From an uncultured Lachnospiraceae bacterium (lineage in GTDB: Bacteria; Bacillota; Clostridia; Lachnospirales; Lachnospiraceae), in the NCBI GenBank assembly GCA_902473545.1, contig CABRSG010000039.1, forward strand, positions 1 to 12,655: DNA of 12,655 nt, written 5' to 3'. The notes beneath the pieces are model-generated. The model saw only the letters and a program-made list of their open reading frames with translations. It did no database searches and was not told the origin of the DNA. Of this stretch, positions 1 through 5,585 are shown piece by piece; position 1 is the first letter of the stretch, and the number at the start of each line of letters is the position of its first letter. The translations under genes were made by a program, and so were the position numbers.

Positions 1-205
1 AAAACGGAAATCGAGTGCTGTGATGCGATAGACTGCGGGACTGGACGAAGGTGAATTGGAATGAATTTCCCGATTTTAAATTGGAGTATACGCAAAAGCC
101 CTGCTGCCATATAAGTCCGGAAAAGGTGAGGCATTATCTGCAAAAGAAATCAAAAAATATATGGAGGCAGATAAAAGTAAAATAAATGTTGGAAAGAATA
201 TATAG
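1..205 (+). pseudogene. Frameshifted 3' fragment of an unidentified gene
   Basis: Two adjacent open frames read like one broken protein. The first (24 to about 97) contains WTKVNWNEFPDFKLEYTQ. A second frame takes over at about 95 with KALLPYKSGKGEALSAKEI and continues through KKYMEADKSKINVGKNI to a TAG at 203-205. Restoring one A in the A-run at 94-97 joins them in frame, so a single-base deletion is the simplest explanation. An earlier segment in a third frame (1-54, containing ECCDAIDCG) may be a further shifted part of the same gene. The left end is cut by the window. The lysine-rich, helical-looking tail is protein-like in composition, but I do not recognise the family. The stop lies only 3 bases before the -35 of the downstream toxin promoter. 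A sequencing error in the A-run could also produce the shift. Confidence 0.45.
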
Positions 206-208
206 AGA

Positions 209-237
209 TTGATAGAAACACAGACATGTGTTATACT
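209..237 (+). promoter_or_regulatory. Sigma-A promoter of the toxin mRNA
   Basis: TTGATA at 209-214 and TATACT at 232-237 are separated by exactly 17 bases, each with a 5/6 match to the consensus hexamers. The start of transcription would be near 243-245, giving a leader of about 85 nt before the toxin start codon. Confidence 0.8.
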
Positions 238-262
238 TGGGACATGGGAAACCAGAGCCGGG

Positions 263-320
263 CGGCTTACCCTCTTTTTTATCGGAGGGGCTAACCCTCC
301 AGACTGAAAAGAAAGGAGGG
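263..320 (+). promoter_or_regulatory. Structured toxin mRNA leader with anti-Shine-Dalgarno and 5'-3' pairing segment
   Basis: Three elements can compete for pairing. CGGCTTACCCTC at 263-274 is perfectly complementary over 12 bases to GAGGGTAAGCCG at 484-495 in the 3' end of the same mRNA. GGAGGG at 284-289 pairs with CCCTCC at 295-300 around a 5-base loop. The same CCCTCC is complementary to the Shine-Dalgarno GGAGGG at 315-320. The leader could therefore switch between an exposed and a sequestered ribosome binding site. End-to-end pairing that silences full-length mRNA is known for type I toxins such as hok; applying it here is inference from complementarity. Confidence 0.6.
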
Positions 321-328
321 CGTTGCCA

Positions 329-424
329 ATGTATGTTACATATTCTGATTTGATTCAGATTGGGATATTCATTTGTGCCCTTGTGGGATTGTGTTATACA
401 GTTTTCAAGGAAAGACGAAAATAG
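329..424 (+). CDS. Small hydrophobic type I toxin-like peptide (putative holin-like toxin family)
   Basis: This is a 31-residue protein starting at ATG 329, 8 bases after a near-perfect Shine-Dalgarno (AAAGGAGGG, 312-320). It starts MYVTYSDLIQIG, has a single hydrophobic membrane segment (about residues 8-25), and ends in a charged tail, KERRK. That design (short polar N-terminus, one transmembrane helix, basic C-terminus) matches the small membrane toxins of Gram-positive type I systems. It most resembles the peptides annotated as putative holin-like toxins in Firmicutes. Such peptides act by inserting in the cytoplasmic membrane and depolarising it. The gene has its own promoter, a structured leader, and a convergent antisense RNA overlapping the stop codon and 3' UTR. 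It could instead be a harmless small membrane peptide, but the RNA context argues for a toxin. Family assignment is from memory, not a search. Confidence 0.75.
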   Translation: MYVTYSDLIQIGIFICALVGLCYTVFKERRK

Positions 425-451
425 CCGCCATTACTCGCACTAATGACGGCT
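423..451 (-). terminator. Terminator hairpin of the antisense RNA
   Basis: An 11-bp stem (423-433 with 441-451) closes a 7-base loop. Read on the minus strand it is AGCCGTCATTA/TAATGGCGGCT, fully paired with one G-U wobble, followed by ATTTTC (422-417). Read on the plus strand the same position is a C-A mismatch. This strand asymmetry indicates that the hairpin is maintained in the minus-strand RNA. The T-run is short. Confidence 0.65.
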
Positions 452-485
452 GACATCATGAAGATGTAAAGTTGTAAATTCTTGA

Positions 486-514
486 GGGTAAGCCGTGTCT
501 TTGGCTTCCCTTTT
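486..514 (+). terminator. Rho-independent terminator of the toxin mRNA
   Basis: GGGTAAGCC (486-494) pairs with GGCTTCCC (503-510), leaving T489 bulged, and is followed by TTTTCTGTTTTC. The left arm is the same segment that is complementary to the mRNA 5' leader (263-274). The terminator fold and the 5'-3' pairing are therefore mutually exclusive. Confidence 0.65.
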
Positions 515-522
515 CTGTTTTC

Positions 523-551
523 AATATAGCACATCTGACAGCAGGATGCAA
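523..551 (-). promoter_or_regulatory. Promoter of the antisense antitoxin RNA (cassette copy P1)
   Basis: On the minus strand, TTGCAT (551-546), 17 bases, then TATATT (528-523), preceded by TG one base upstream (extended -10). The sequence from the -35 into the spacer, TTGCATCCTGCTGTCAGAT, is nearly identical to the promoters in front of the two Uma2 genes at 1653-1681 and 2316-2344. Confidence 0.7.
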
Positions 552-1017
552 GGGATTTACTCAAAAGTTTCCTGTTGAGTGCATTCTGTCCACGTCTGAT
601 AAAGAAACTGGTCTGCGTTCTCCACAGTGGAAACCCCCGTTCGCCACCAGGGGCGCATCAGTATTCCTCACTGAGGAGGAAAACATCAGCTGGGGGACAT
701 TTGTCCTTCGGTCATACCCGTTACAAAAAATCGTCTGTAAAGGATTTTGCAGGAACCAGACAGCCGGATTTTGTGAAAAGCACAATATCAGCATCGGAAG
801 GCTTCGTCCGAAAAACGGACATAGCTTTGTACGAATTTCGTCCGAAGTAATTTTGTCCGCTGCCCGCGCGGGGCGCGCTATCACTCCCCACAAAATAGTT
901 GTCAGCTAATCTGTCCCGGTCCGGCAGGTCTCATTTGAAATGAGGAAAGTCAGGGGTGGAAAAGAACACCATCAGACTGGCGGGGACATATCCATCTAGG
1001 GGGAGCCGTCCGTTTTT
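552..1017. other. Gene-free stretch with no supportable coding region
   Basis: Open frames of 75 to 110 codons exist on both strands, but none has a ribosome binding site, a recognisable motif, or an uninterrupted frame across the stretch. The longest (561-893, minus) needs a TTG start without a Shine-Dalgarno. Visible structure is limited to a 10-base direct repeat TTCGTCCGAA (803-812 and 837-846) and a small TCCG/CGGA hairpin (807-819). It may be the decayed body of a gene once driven by the relic promoter at 1018-1044. Confidence 0.5.
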
Positions 1018-1044
1018 GGGATAGCGTTTGGCAGCAGGACGCAG
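1018..1044 (-). promoter_or_regulatory. Degenerate promoter cassette relic (P2)
   Basis: On the minus strand CTGCGTCCTGCTGCCA matches the cassette at 1653-1681 over its -35 and proximal spacer. The remainder is two bases shorter (15-base spacer), and the -10 position reads TATCCC, which is poor. It sits five bases beyond the stop of the first Uma2 gene. It is probably non-functional and left over from a duplication or a lost downstream gene. Confidence 0.5.
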
Positions 1045-1048
1045 AGAA

Positions 1049-1591
1049 TTAAAAGCGCAGCTCGGAAAAATTAATGGCAAAATCATCGTATATACCAGCT
1101 CTGACGGAATCTGTGAAACAATAATCAGCAGTATCCTCTGCTTCAAAATCATATACAAGAATACGGTTTTTATCGGGGTTCACAATCCAGTATTCACGGA
1201 CACCAGCAGAACGATATTTAAATAGTTTGATGAAATAATCCATGCGCCTGCTGCCGGGTGAGACAACCTCAATAATCCAGTCTGGTGCACCTGTACAGCC
1301 CCTGTCATTGAGCTTATATCTGTCGCAGACAACGGAGATATCCGGTTCGACATAGTTTCTGTCATCTTCATTCAGAAATACGGCGAACGGAGCAATATAC
1401 GCTTTGCAGGAGCCGTTTCTAGAATCAATGTAATCGGCAATTTTACGATATAAAGTACCAACAATTTCCTGGTGACGCCTGCTCGGAGGAGCCATGTAAT
1501 AAATCTGCCCGTCAATCAGCTCCGCGCGCGTTCCTTCCGGCAGGGCATAAATATCATCGATGGTGTAGGTTTTTTCCTGTGGTAATGTCAT
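1049..1591 (-). CDS. Uma2 family protein (DUF820, PD-(D/E)XK nuclease fold), copy 1
   Basis: A 180-residue protein. The ATG at 1591 is chosen over the one at 1609 because AAAGGA lies 9 bases before it, inside the would-be extension, and the paralogue has the same arrangement. The family landmarks are clear: GTRAELIDG (20-28), VEPDISVV (81-88) with the acidic D84, GAPDWIIEVVSPGS (101-114) with E108, K122 in the D-x3-K segment, and GVREYWIVNPD (130-140). These match the catalytic acidic and lysine positions expected for a PD-(D/E)XK fold. Uma2 proteins are predicted nucleases, abundant in cyanobacteria and present as paralogues in Firmicutes; their physiological role is poorly defined. The gene is followed 5 bases later by a promoter relic and is driven by the cassette at 1653-1681. 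Confidence 0.85.
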   Translation of the reverse strand: MTLPQEKTYTIDDIYALPEGTRAELIDGQIYYMAPPSRRHQEIVGTLYRKIADYIDSRNGSCKAYIAPFAVFLNEDDRNYVEPDISVVCDRYKLNDRGCTGAPDWIIEVVSPGSRRMDYFIKLFKYRSAGVREYWIVNPDKNRILVYDFEAEDTADYCFTDSVRAGIYDDFAINFSELRF

Positions 1592-1652
1592 TGTAACACA
1601 TCCTTTCATGGGTAATGCTCTGGAAACAGCCCCGTGCTGTTCTGATATTTCA

Positions 1653-1681
1653 ACTATAGTTTATCTGGCAGCAGGACGCAA
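1653..1681 (-). promoter_or_regulatory. Promoter cassette (P3) of Uma2 copy 1
   Basis: On the minus strand TTGCGT (1681-1676), 17-base spacer, TATAGT (1658-1653). The leader that follows has a small hairpin (AACAGC with GCTGTT, about 1629-1645) and ends in GAAAGGATGTGT before the start codon. The leader of Uma2 copy 2 carries the same final motif. Confidence 0.75.
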
Positions 1682-1697
1682 GGCTTATTTAAGCGGA

Positions 1698-2258
1698 CTA
1701 TATGAGCATTTTGGTAACATCGGCAAAATCAATATATAAATCATCATAGATGTTGACTTTTACAGTAGAATCAAAAGAATACTGCACATTGACAATATCT
1801 TTCTCAAAATAGTTTACCGTTATGATTTTTCTGCGTGGGTCTACAATCCAGTATTCGCGCACACCGTAATTTTTGTAGTAGAACAGTTTGCGGATATAAT
1901 CATCTGATGGATTTCCTGAGGATACAATCTCAATAATAAAGTCTGGTGCGCCGTTACACCTTTTCCCATCCAGTTTGCTAAGATTGCAAAGAATCATCAG
2001 ATCCGGCTGCACGATGGTCAGCGGAGCGTCACTGAGTTTCACATCAAACGGGGCATGAAAAACCCGGCAGGACCCTTGCCTGCTTTTAATGTAAGTATTG
2101 ATTATGGTGGACAATTCCATAGATATTATTTGGTGATCCTGCGATGGGCTTGACATATCATAAATAATACCGTCGAAAACTTCTGCTCTTCTGTCTGCCG
2201 GAAGCGCTTCGTACTGCTTCAGCGTGATAGTTTCTGGTTTTGGCTGTAATGCCGACAT
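1698..2258 (-). CDS. Uma2 family protein (DUF820, PD-(D/E)XK nuclease fold), copy 2
   Basis: A 186-residue paralogue of the neighbouring gene. The ATG at 2258 is preferred over a GTG at 2267, with GAAAGGA 10 bases upstream. Matching landmarks are DRRAEVFDG (22-30), VQPDLMIL (83-90) with D86, GAPDFIIEIVSSG (103-115) with E110, K124, and GVREYWIVDPRRK (132-144). All acidic and lysine positions expected for catalysis are present, so both copies look intact. Sequence identity to copy 1 is moderate, so the duplication is old or the copies were acquired separately. Base composition is more AT-rich than the two-component operon beside it. The biological role is unknown; being a predicted endonuclease is family knowledge, not shown here. 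Confidence 0.85.
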   Translation of the reverse strand: MSALQPKPETITLKQYEALPADRRAEVFDGIIYDMSSPSQDHQIISMELSTIINTYIKSRQGSCRVFHAPFDVKLSDAPLTIVQPDLMILCNLSKLDGKRCNGAPDFIIEIVSSGNPSDDYIRKLFYYKNYGVREYWIVDPRRKIITVNYFEKDIVNVQYSFDSTVKVNIYDDLYIDFADVTKMLI

Positions 2259-2315
2259 AGTATACACATCCTTTCAGAGAAAATGCATTGGAATTCCGCG
2301 TGTTCCGGTACTTTA

Positions 2316-2344
2316 ACTATAAACTATCCGCCAGCAAGCCGCAA
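2316..2344 (-). promoter_or_regulatory. Promoter cassette (P4) of Uma2 copy 2
   Basis: On the minus strand TTGCGG (2344-2339), 17-base spacer, TATAGT (2321-2316). The spacer keeps the CTTGCTGGCGGATA pattern of the other cassette copies. No terminator is visible between the lipoprotein stop (2381) and this promoter, so some read-through from the upstream operon is possible. Confidence 0.7.
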
Positions 2345-2380
2345 GGATTATTTCGCAATGCCTTCTCTCTCACCGTCATG

Positions 2381-2947
2381 CTACCTCCATTCCGCCGGAA
2401 TCTCATCGACATCAAACTCATAGTCAAACAGAATCGAACCTATTTCCGTTGTCCCAATCTGCGCACCGTGGATGGTTCCATCCTCATCTTTGAAGAGCCA
2501 GACACCGGACGGCGAAAGGTATGACTGCTTTCTTCCAGGATACGTATATTCTATCCACTCCTGCGGCGCATCCGCCAGGGATGCTTCTATATCGTAATCG
2601 TAAACCGGCTTTCCACTCTCGCCGAGATAAAGCTGCGGACCGTGAATCGTCCCGTCTGCATCCTTAAAGAGCGGCTTTCGCCCCGCCGGAGCTTCTGTCT
2701 GCACCGCCGCATCCGTTTGTTCCATCCGCGTCTGCTGCTGCACTGCCGCATCCGTTTGTTCCACCTGAGTCTGCTGCTGCACAGCCACATCTGCTTGCGC
2801 CGTCTCCTTCTCAATTTCCGCTCTGCCGTTTAGACGAAATACAAATGCCCCGTCCTCCAGGCTGCATCCGCTTGTTAAGAGTGCCGCAGTCAGTAAAACG
2901 CCCATTGCCATCCGATTCGTATATTTTTTAAGTGTCCCTTTCATCAT
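2381..2947 (-). CDS. Lipoprotein with 13-residue Gln-rich repeats and a duplicated DxDGTIHG unit
   Basis: 188 residues. A basic N-terminus and hydrophobic stretch (13-24) lead into a lipobox LTSGC with Cys28 as the lipidation site, so the mature protein should be anchored outside the membrane. A low-complexity linker follows, with tandem 13-residue units (VAVQQQTQVEQTD at 54-66, AVQQQTRMEQTDA at 68-80, then a partial unit). The C-terminal half holds two similar units: LFKDADGTIHGPQ (93-105) and LFKDEDGTIHGAQ (152-164), each followed by an aromatic/acidic strand (VYDYDI and LFDYEF). The DxDGTI core resembles a calcium-binding loop, but the flanks are not those of an EF-hand. The start overlaps the kinase stop by four bases (ATGA), so it is translationally coupled to the sensor. 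A role as accessory sensor or output of the two-component system is inference. No family name is recognised. Confidence 0.8.
   Translation of the reverse strand: MMKGTLKKYTNRMAMGVLLTAALLTSGCSLEDGAFVFRLNGRAEIEKETAQADVAVQQQTQVEQTDAAVQQQTRMEQTDAAVQTEAPAGRKPLFKDADGTIHGPQLYLGESGKPVYDYDIEASLADAPQEWIEYTYPGRKQSYLSPSGVWLFKDEDGTIHGAQIGTTEIGSILFDYEFDVDEIPAEWR
2706..2800. repeat. 39-bp tandem repeat inside the lipoprotein gene
   Basis: Two full 39-base units (2706-2744 and 2745-2783) and a partial third (from 2784) encode the 13-residue Gln/Thr-rich linker repeat. Units differ at only a few bases, so copy number is likely to vary between strains by slippage or recombination without shifting the frame. 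Confidence 0.8.
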
Positions 2948-4689
2948 TTTCTCCCCCTGCTTTTTCTGTTATTCTTCTTCCTGCACACGGCACAAAACCC
3001 GCCCGGCACACTCTCTGCGCTAATCTGTACGTCGTGAAGATTTAAGATCTTTCTGGCAAGATATAATCCGATACCCAGATGTTTTTCTGATGCCCTTTCA
3101 CATTGTCCACGGTAAAATATATCGAAAGCACGCTGCACGTCCTCCGCACGCAATCCGGCGCAGTCGTTTTCTATCCGACAGCTCCCGGCGTCTGTCGTAA
3201 TCTTTATCACGCCGCCCGCATCGCAATAGCTCACGGCATTACCGATGAGATTTCCAAACGCTTTTTCCAGGTATTTGCGGTCGCCCTCCAGCTCAAATTC
3301 CCCCTGCACAGAGAATTGCACCGTAATCTGTTTTTCCTTTATCAACGGCTCTCTCTTTGCAAGCTGTCCCCGCAGAAGCTCGCTGACAGATATCCCCTCT
3401 TTCTGCAGTACAAGATGCTGCGATTCCAGCCGCGCCGCCCCGATGATGTCCGCCACCATGCCGTCCATCTCTTCTGTCTGCCCAATGATCTGCCGCAGAT
3501 AATATTCCCTCTTTTCCGCCACCACGTCCTCCAACAGATTCTCCGAAAATCCGCGGATGATACCGAGCGGCGTCTTCATCTCGTGCGCCATCGCATTGAT
3601 GAAATCACGCTGGTTTTCCTCCATCTGCGCCCGCTGTGCCTCCTGTCCGCTGATAACCATGATCACCGTTCCCGCACAGGTAAGCATCAGAAAAAAGCCC
3701 GCCAGATAAACATATTTCATGTAGTCCATCGCGGCTGCCCACGGACGGCATTCGCTGATCAGCGTCAGATCACAGGTCCGCTCTCCGATCTGAACCGTGT
3801 AATCCTCTTTATAACGCGTCTGAAAGCTCTCCGAACCAGGACGCACCTTCTGCGAAAAAGACGCATAGTAGCTTTCCAGATCCTCCGACACCGCCGTCTG
3901 CAGCCAGGTGCTCTCACGCCAGCGCATCCACGCGCTGTACCCCTGCAGCAGCCCCGGAAATGCCAGGCTAAGCTCTTCTGTAGCCAGAGCCTCATCCTCA
4001 TCCGCTTCCTCCGCTGCGGTCCACTCCCAGACAATCCCGCTGCCCGTCTGCACGTAGCTTGTCGTACGGTTTTTATTATCTGTATAGGATCGCTCTCTTT
4101 TTCCGCCGGTAAATGGATCGACCGCGCCGTCGTCCAGTTCAAGCCCCTGCTCCCAGATCACATGCTGTACCAGAAGCCCCTTCAGACTGCCGTCCTTTGC
4201 GATTTTTCCGTAGAACCAGTATTTTTCCGGGTCGTGTGCGCCCAGGGCGTTTCTTCTCTCCAGATAAAAGCGCGCAAGCTGGTCGATCTCCTCCTCACTA
4301 AGATAATCCGGCAGCGAATAGACATTCTCCGCTCCCATCCAGGAGTAATTTTTTGAATTCCGGATTGCCGACGCGTATTCGCTGCGCGCCGACACCCCCT
4401 CTTCCTTATCATAAAAAACGAGCGCATACTGCTGGAACCGGGTGTTAAAAAGCGCGGAGGATGTCAGCGACTGATACGCCGTCTGACGCTGCCTGCCTGT
4501 GAAGTCCTCTTTCTCCCCCTCCATCTGTTCAATAAAATCCGCCACGCCGGAAAGCTGCGTCTGGAAATCCTGCGCAAATTCTTCCATATATTTTGCTCGT
4601 ATCAGGAAAGTACATGCTCCCATGATCACCAGATACAAAATAAGAAATCCAACCGTCACCCAGACGTATAACCTCTGCTTCCTTCTCAT
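2944..4689 (-). CDS. Membrane sensor histidine kinase
   Basis: 581 residues. One transmembrane helix near the N-terminus (about 9-30), a large extracytoplasmic sensor region (about 31-325), and a second helix (about 326-347). Next comes a HisKA dimerisation domain with the H-box FINAMAHEMKTPLG, where His369 is the phosphorylation site. The ATPase domain shows an N-box (EKAFGNLIGNAV, around Asn484), FDIFYRG (522-528), and a G2 motif HLGIGLYLA (537-545). The G1 region reads ENDCAGL instead of the usual DxGxG, a divergence also seen in other VanS-like Firmicutes kinases. The ATG overlaps the response regulator stop by four bases and has GGAGG upstream. The sensor domain matches no ligand-binding family I can name, so the stimulus is unknown. 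The partner is certainly the adjacent regulator. Confidence 0.93.
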   Translation of the reverse strand: MRRKQRLYVWVTVGFLILYLVIMGACTFLIRAKYMEEFAQDFQTQLSGVADFIEQMEGEKEDFTGRQRQTAYQSLTSSALFNTRFQQYALVFYDKEEGVSARSEYASAIRNSKNYSWMGAENVYSLPDYLSEEEIDQLARFYLERRNALGAHDPEKYWFYGKIAKDGSLKGLLVQHVIWEQGLELDDGAVDPFTGGKRERSYTDNKNRTTSYVQTGSGIVWEWTAAEEADEDEALATEELSLAFPGLLQGYSAWMRWRESTWLQTAVSEDLESYYASFSQKVRPGSESFQTRYKEDYTVQIGERTCDLTLISECRPWAAAMDYMKYVYLAGFFLMLTCAGTVIMVISGQEAQRAQMEENQRDFINAMAHEMKTPLGIIRGFSENLLEDVVAEKREYYLRQIIGQTEEMDGMVADIIGAARLESQHLVLQKEGISVSELLRGQLAKREPLIKEKQITVQFSVQGEFELEGDRKYLEKAFGNLIGNAVSYCDAGGVIKITTDAGSCRIENDCAGLRAEDVQRAFDIFYRGQCERASEKHLGIGLYLARKILNLHDVQISAESVPGGFCAVCRKKNNRKSRGRK

Positions 4690-5360
4690 GGCCCCACCTC
4701 CATCCGGTAACCCAATTTCCGAATCGTCCGTATCCTGTTGCCACTGCTGCCAAGAAGCCTGCGCAGCTTTTTAATGTGATTATCCACCACGCGCTCGTTT
4801 CCGTCAAAATCATAACCCCAGAACCGGATCAAAAGCTGCTCGCGGCTGAAAATACGGTTGGGATTCTCCAGAAAAAACAGCAGCAGCTCATATTCTCGCG
4901 GCGGAAGCTCCCGAAGCACTCCGCCAACATACACCTCATGGCTGCGCACATCTACAGCAATATCTCCCACGCGAAGCTGTCTGCCCGCTGTCCTTCCGTG
5001 CACACGCCCGGTCAGCGCCGTTACCTTCGCATAGAGCACCGGCAGCGAGAACGGTTTTGTGATGTAATCGTCCGCGCCCATGGAATAGCCGTTCAGCTCG
5101 TCCTCCTCCTGCACGCGCGCCGTGAGAAAGATCACCGGAACATCGCTGATCTCACGGATTTTCCTGCAGATGGTAAAGCCGTTCATCCCCGGAAGCATAA
5201 CGTCGAGAAGGATCATCTGCCAGGACCCCTGCGCGATCCGCGCAAGCGCCTCCCCGCCATTTTCCACTGCCTCCGCCGTCCAGCCCTTGCTCCCGAAATA
5301 ATCCAGAATAATTTCCTGCAGCCGCAGGTCATCCTCCACGACCAAGAGTCTCTGCTCCAT
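4686..5360 (-). CDS. OmpR/PhoB-type response regulator
   Basis: 224 residues, starting at ATG 5360 behind GGGAGGTGGGG. The open frame extends 60 codons further upstream, but that part covers the promoter and has no ribosome binding site. The receiver domain (about 1-115) has the acidic pair D10/D11, phosphoacceptor D53 (LLDVMLPGMNG), T80 and K102 (ITKPF). The C-terminal winged helix (about 125-220) has the typical PPREYELL and the final RTIRKLGYRME wing. It is the DNA-binding output of the system and the first gene of a three-gene operon. Its targets are not visible here, although autoregulation of the operon promoter is usual for this family. Confidence 0.95.
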   Translation of the reverse strand: MEQRLLVVEDDLRLQEIILDYFGSKGWTAEAVENGGEALARIAQGSWQMILLDVMLPGMNGFTICRKIREISDVPVIFLTARVQEEDELNGYSMGADDYITKPFSLPVLYAKVTALTGRVHGRTAGRQLRVGDIAVDVRSHEVYVGGVLRELPPREYELLLFFLENPNRIFSREQLLIRFWGYDFDGNERVVDNHIKKLRRLLGSSGNRIRTIRKLGYRMEVGP

Positions 5361-5430
5361 GTCCCCACCTCCCTTTTGCGCGCCAATTCTGCTGTGGCTG
5401 CGCACAAAATCCGCCCCGCAAAACTTACCT

Positions 5431-5459
5431 ATTATATAAAGCAGATATATTTTTCTAAA
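5431..5459 (-). promoter_or_regulatory. Likely promoter of the two-component operon
   Basis: On the minus strand TTTAGA (5459-5454), 17 bases, TATAAT (5436-5431), giving a leader of about 65 nt. A second TATACT (5468-5463) lies just upstream without a good -35. The weak -35 would suit activation by the regulator itself; this is inference. Confidence 0.55.
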
Positions 5460-5502
5460 AAGAGTATAGCACAGAAATATATCCTTTTTGTATCCATAGC
5501 AG

Positions 5503-5535
5503 AAAAAATGCCGGAGTCTCTTCTGAATCCGGCAT
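5503..5535 (-). terminator. Second terminator downstream of the cytidine deaminase
   Basis: A perfect 8-bp stem ATGCCGGA/TCCGGCAT (5508-5515 with 5528-5535) is followed on the minus strand by six T (5508-5503, the last T of the stem included). It insulates the two-component operon from the metabolic operon. Confidence 0.8.
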
Positions 5536-5538
5536 ATC

Positions 5539-5572
5539 AAAAAAAGCCGCCGCCAGACAGCTCTGACAGCGG
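5539..5572 (-). terminator. First terminator downstream of the cytidine deaminase
   Basis: An 11-bp stem (5547-5557 with 5562-5572) with a 4-base loop is fully paired on the minus strand through two G-U wobbles, followed by C and seven T (5545-5539). It lies 13 bases after the cytidine deaminase stop. On the plus strand the same two positions are mismatches, so it serves minus-strand transcription. Confidence 0.85.
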
Positions 5573-5585
5573 TACTTTTTTCATA

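Larger units (their letters stand above)
417..516 (-). ncRNA. Antisense antitoxin RNA of the type I module (ends approximate)
   Basis: An RNA of about 100 nt is predicted between the minus-strand promoter (523-551) and a minus-strand terminator hairpin (423-451). It is fully complementary to the 3' UTR of the toxin mRNA and just covers the toxin stop codon, the layout of TxpA/RatA and BsrG/SR4 in Bacillus. Three stem-loops are visible in the RNA: GGGAAGCC with GGCTTACCC (486-510), ACATC with GATGT around TTCAT (452-466), and the terminator stem. Pairing would remove the 3' segment 484-495 that the toxin mRNA needs for its own long-range structure, and would make a duplex open to RNase III. 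The ends are inferred from the promoter and terminator positions. Confidence 0.68.

Noticed and set aside
803..846. Repeated TTCGTCCGAA as a possible start of a CRISPR-like array
   Set aside because: Only two copies of 10 bases with 24 bases between them; no further repeats and no cas genes.
561..893. 110-codon minus-strand frame (and a 91-codon plus-strand frame over the same bases)
   Set aside because: Neither has a ribosome binding site, a convincing start or a recognisable motif, and both composition and overlap suggest chance.
3103..4356. 417-codon open frame on the plus strand
   Set aside because: It lies antisense to the histidine kinase, has no ribosome binding site, and its His/Arg/Leu-rich composition is that of a reverse-strand shadow of a GC-rich gene.
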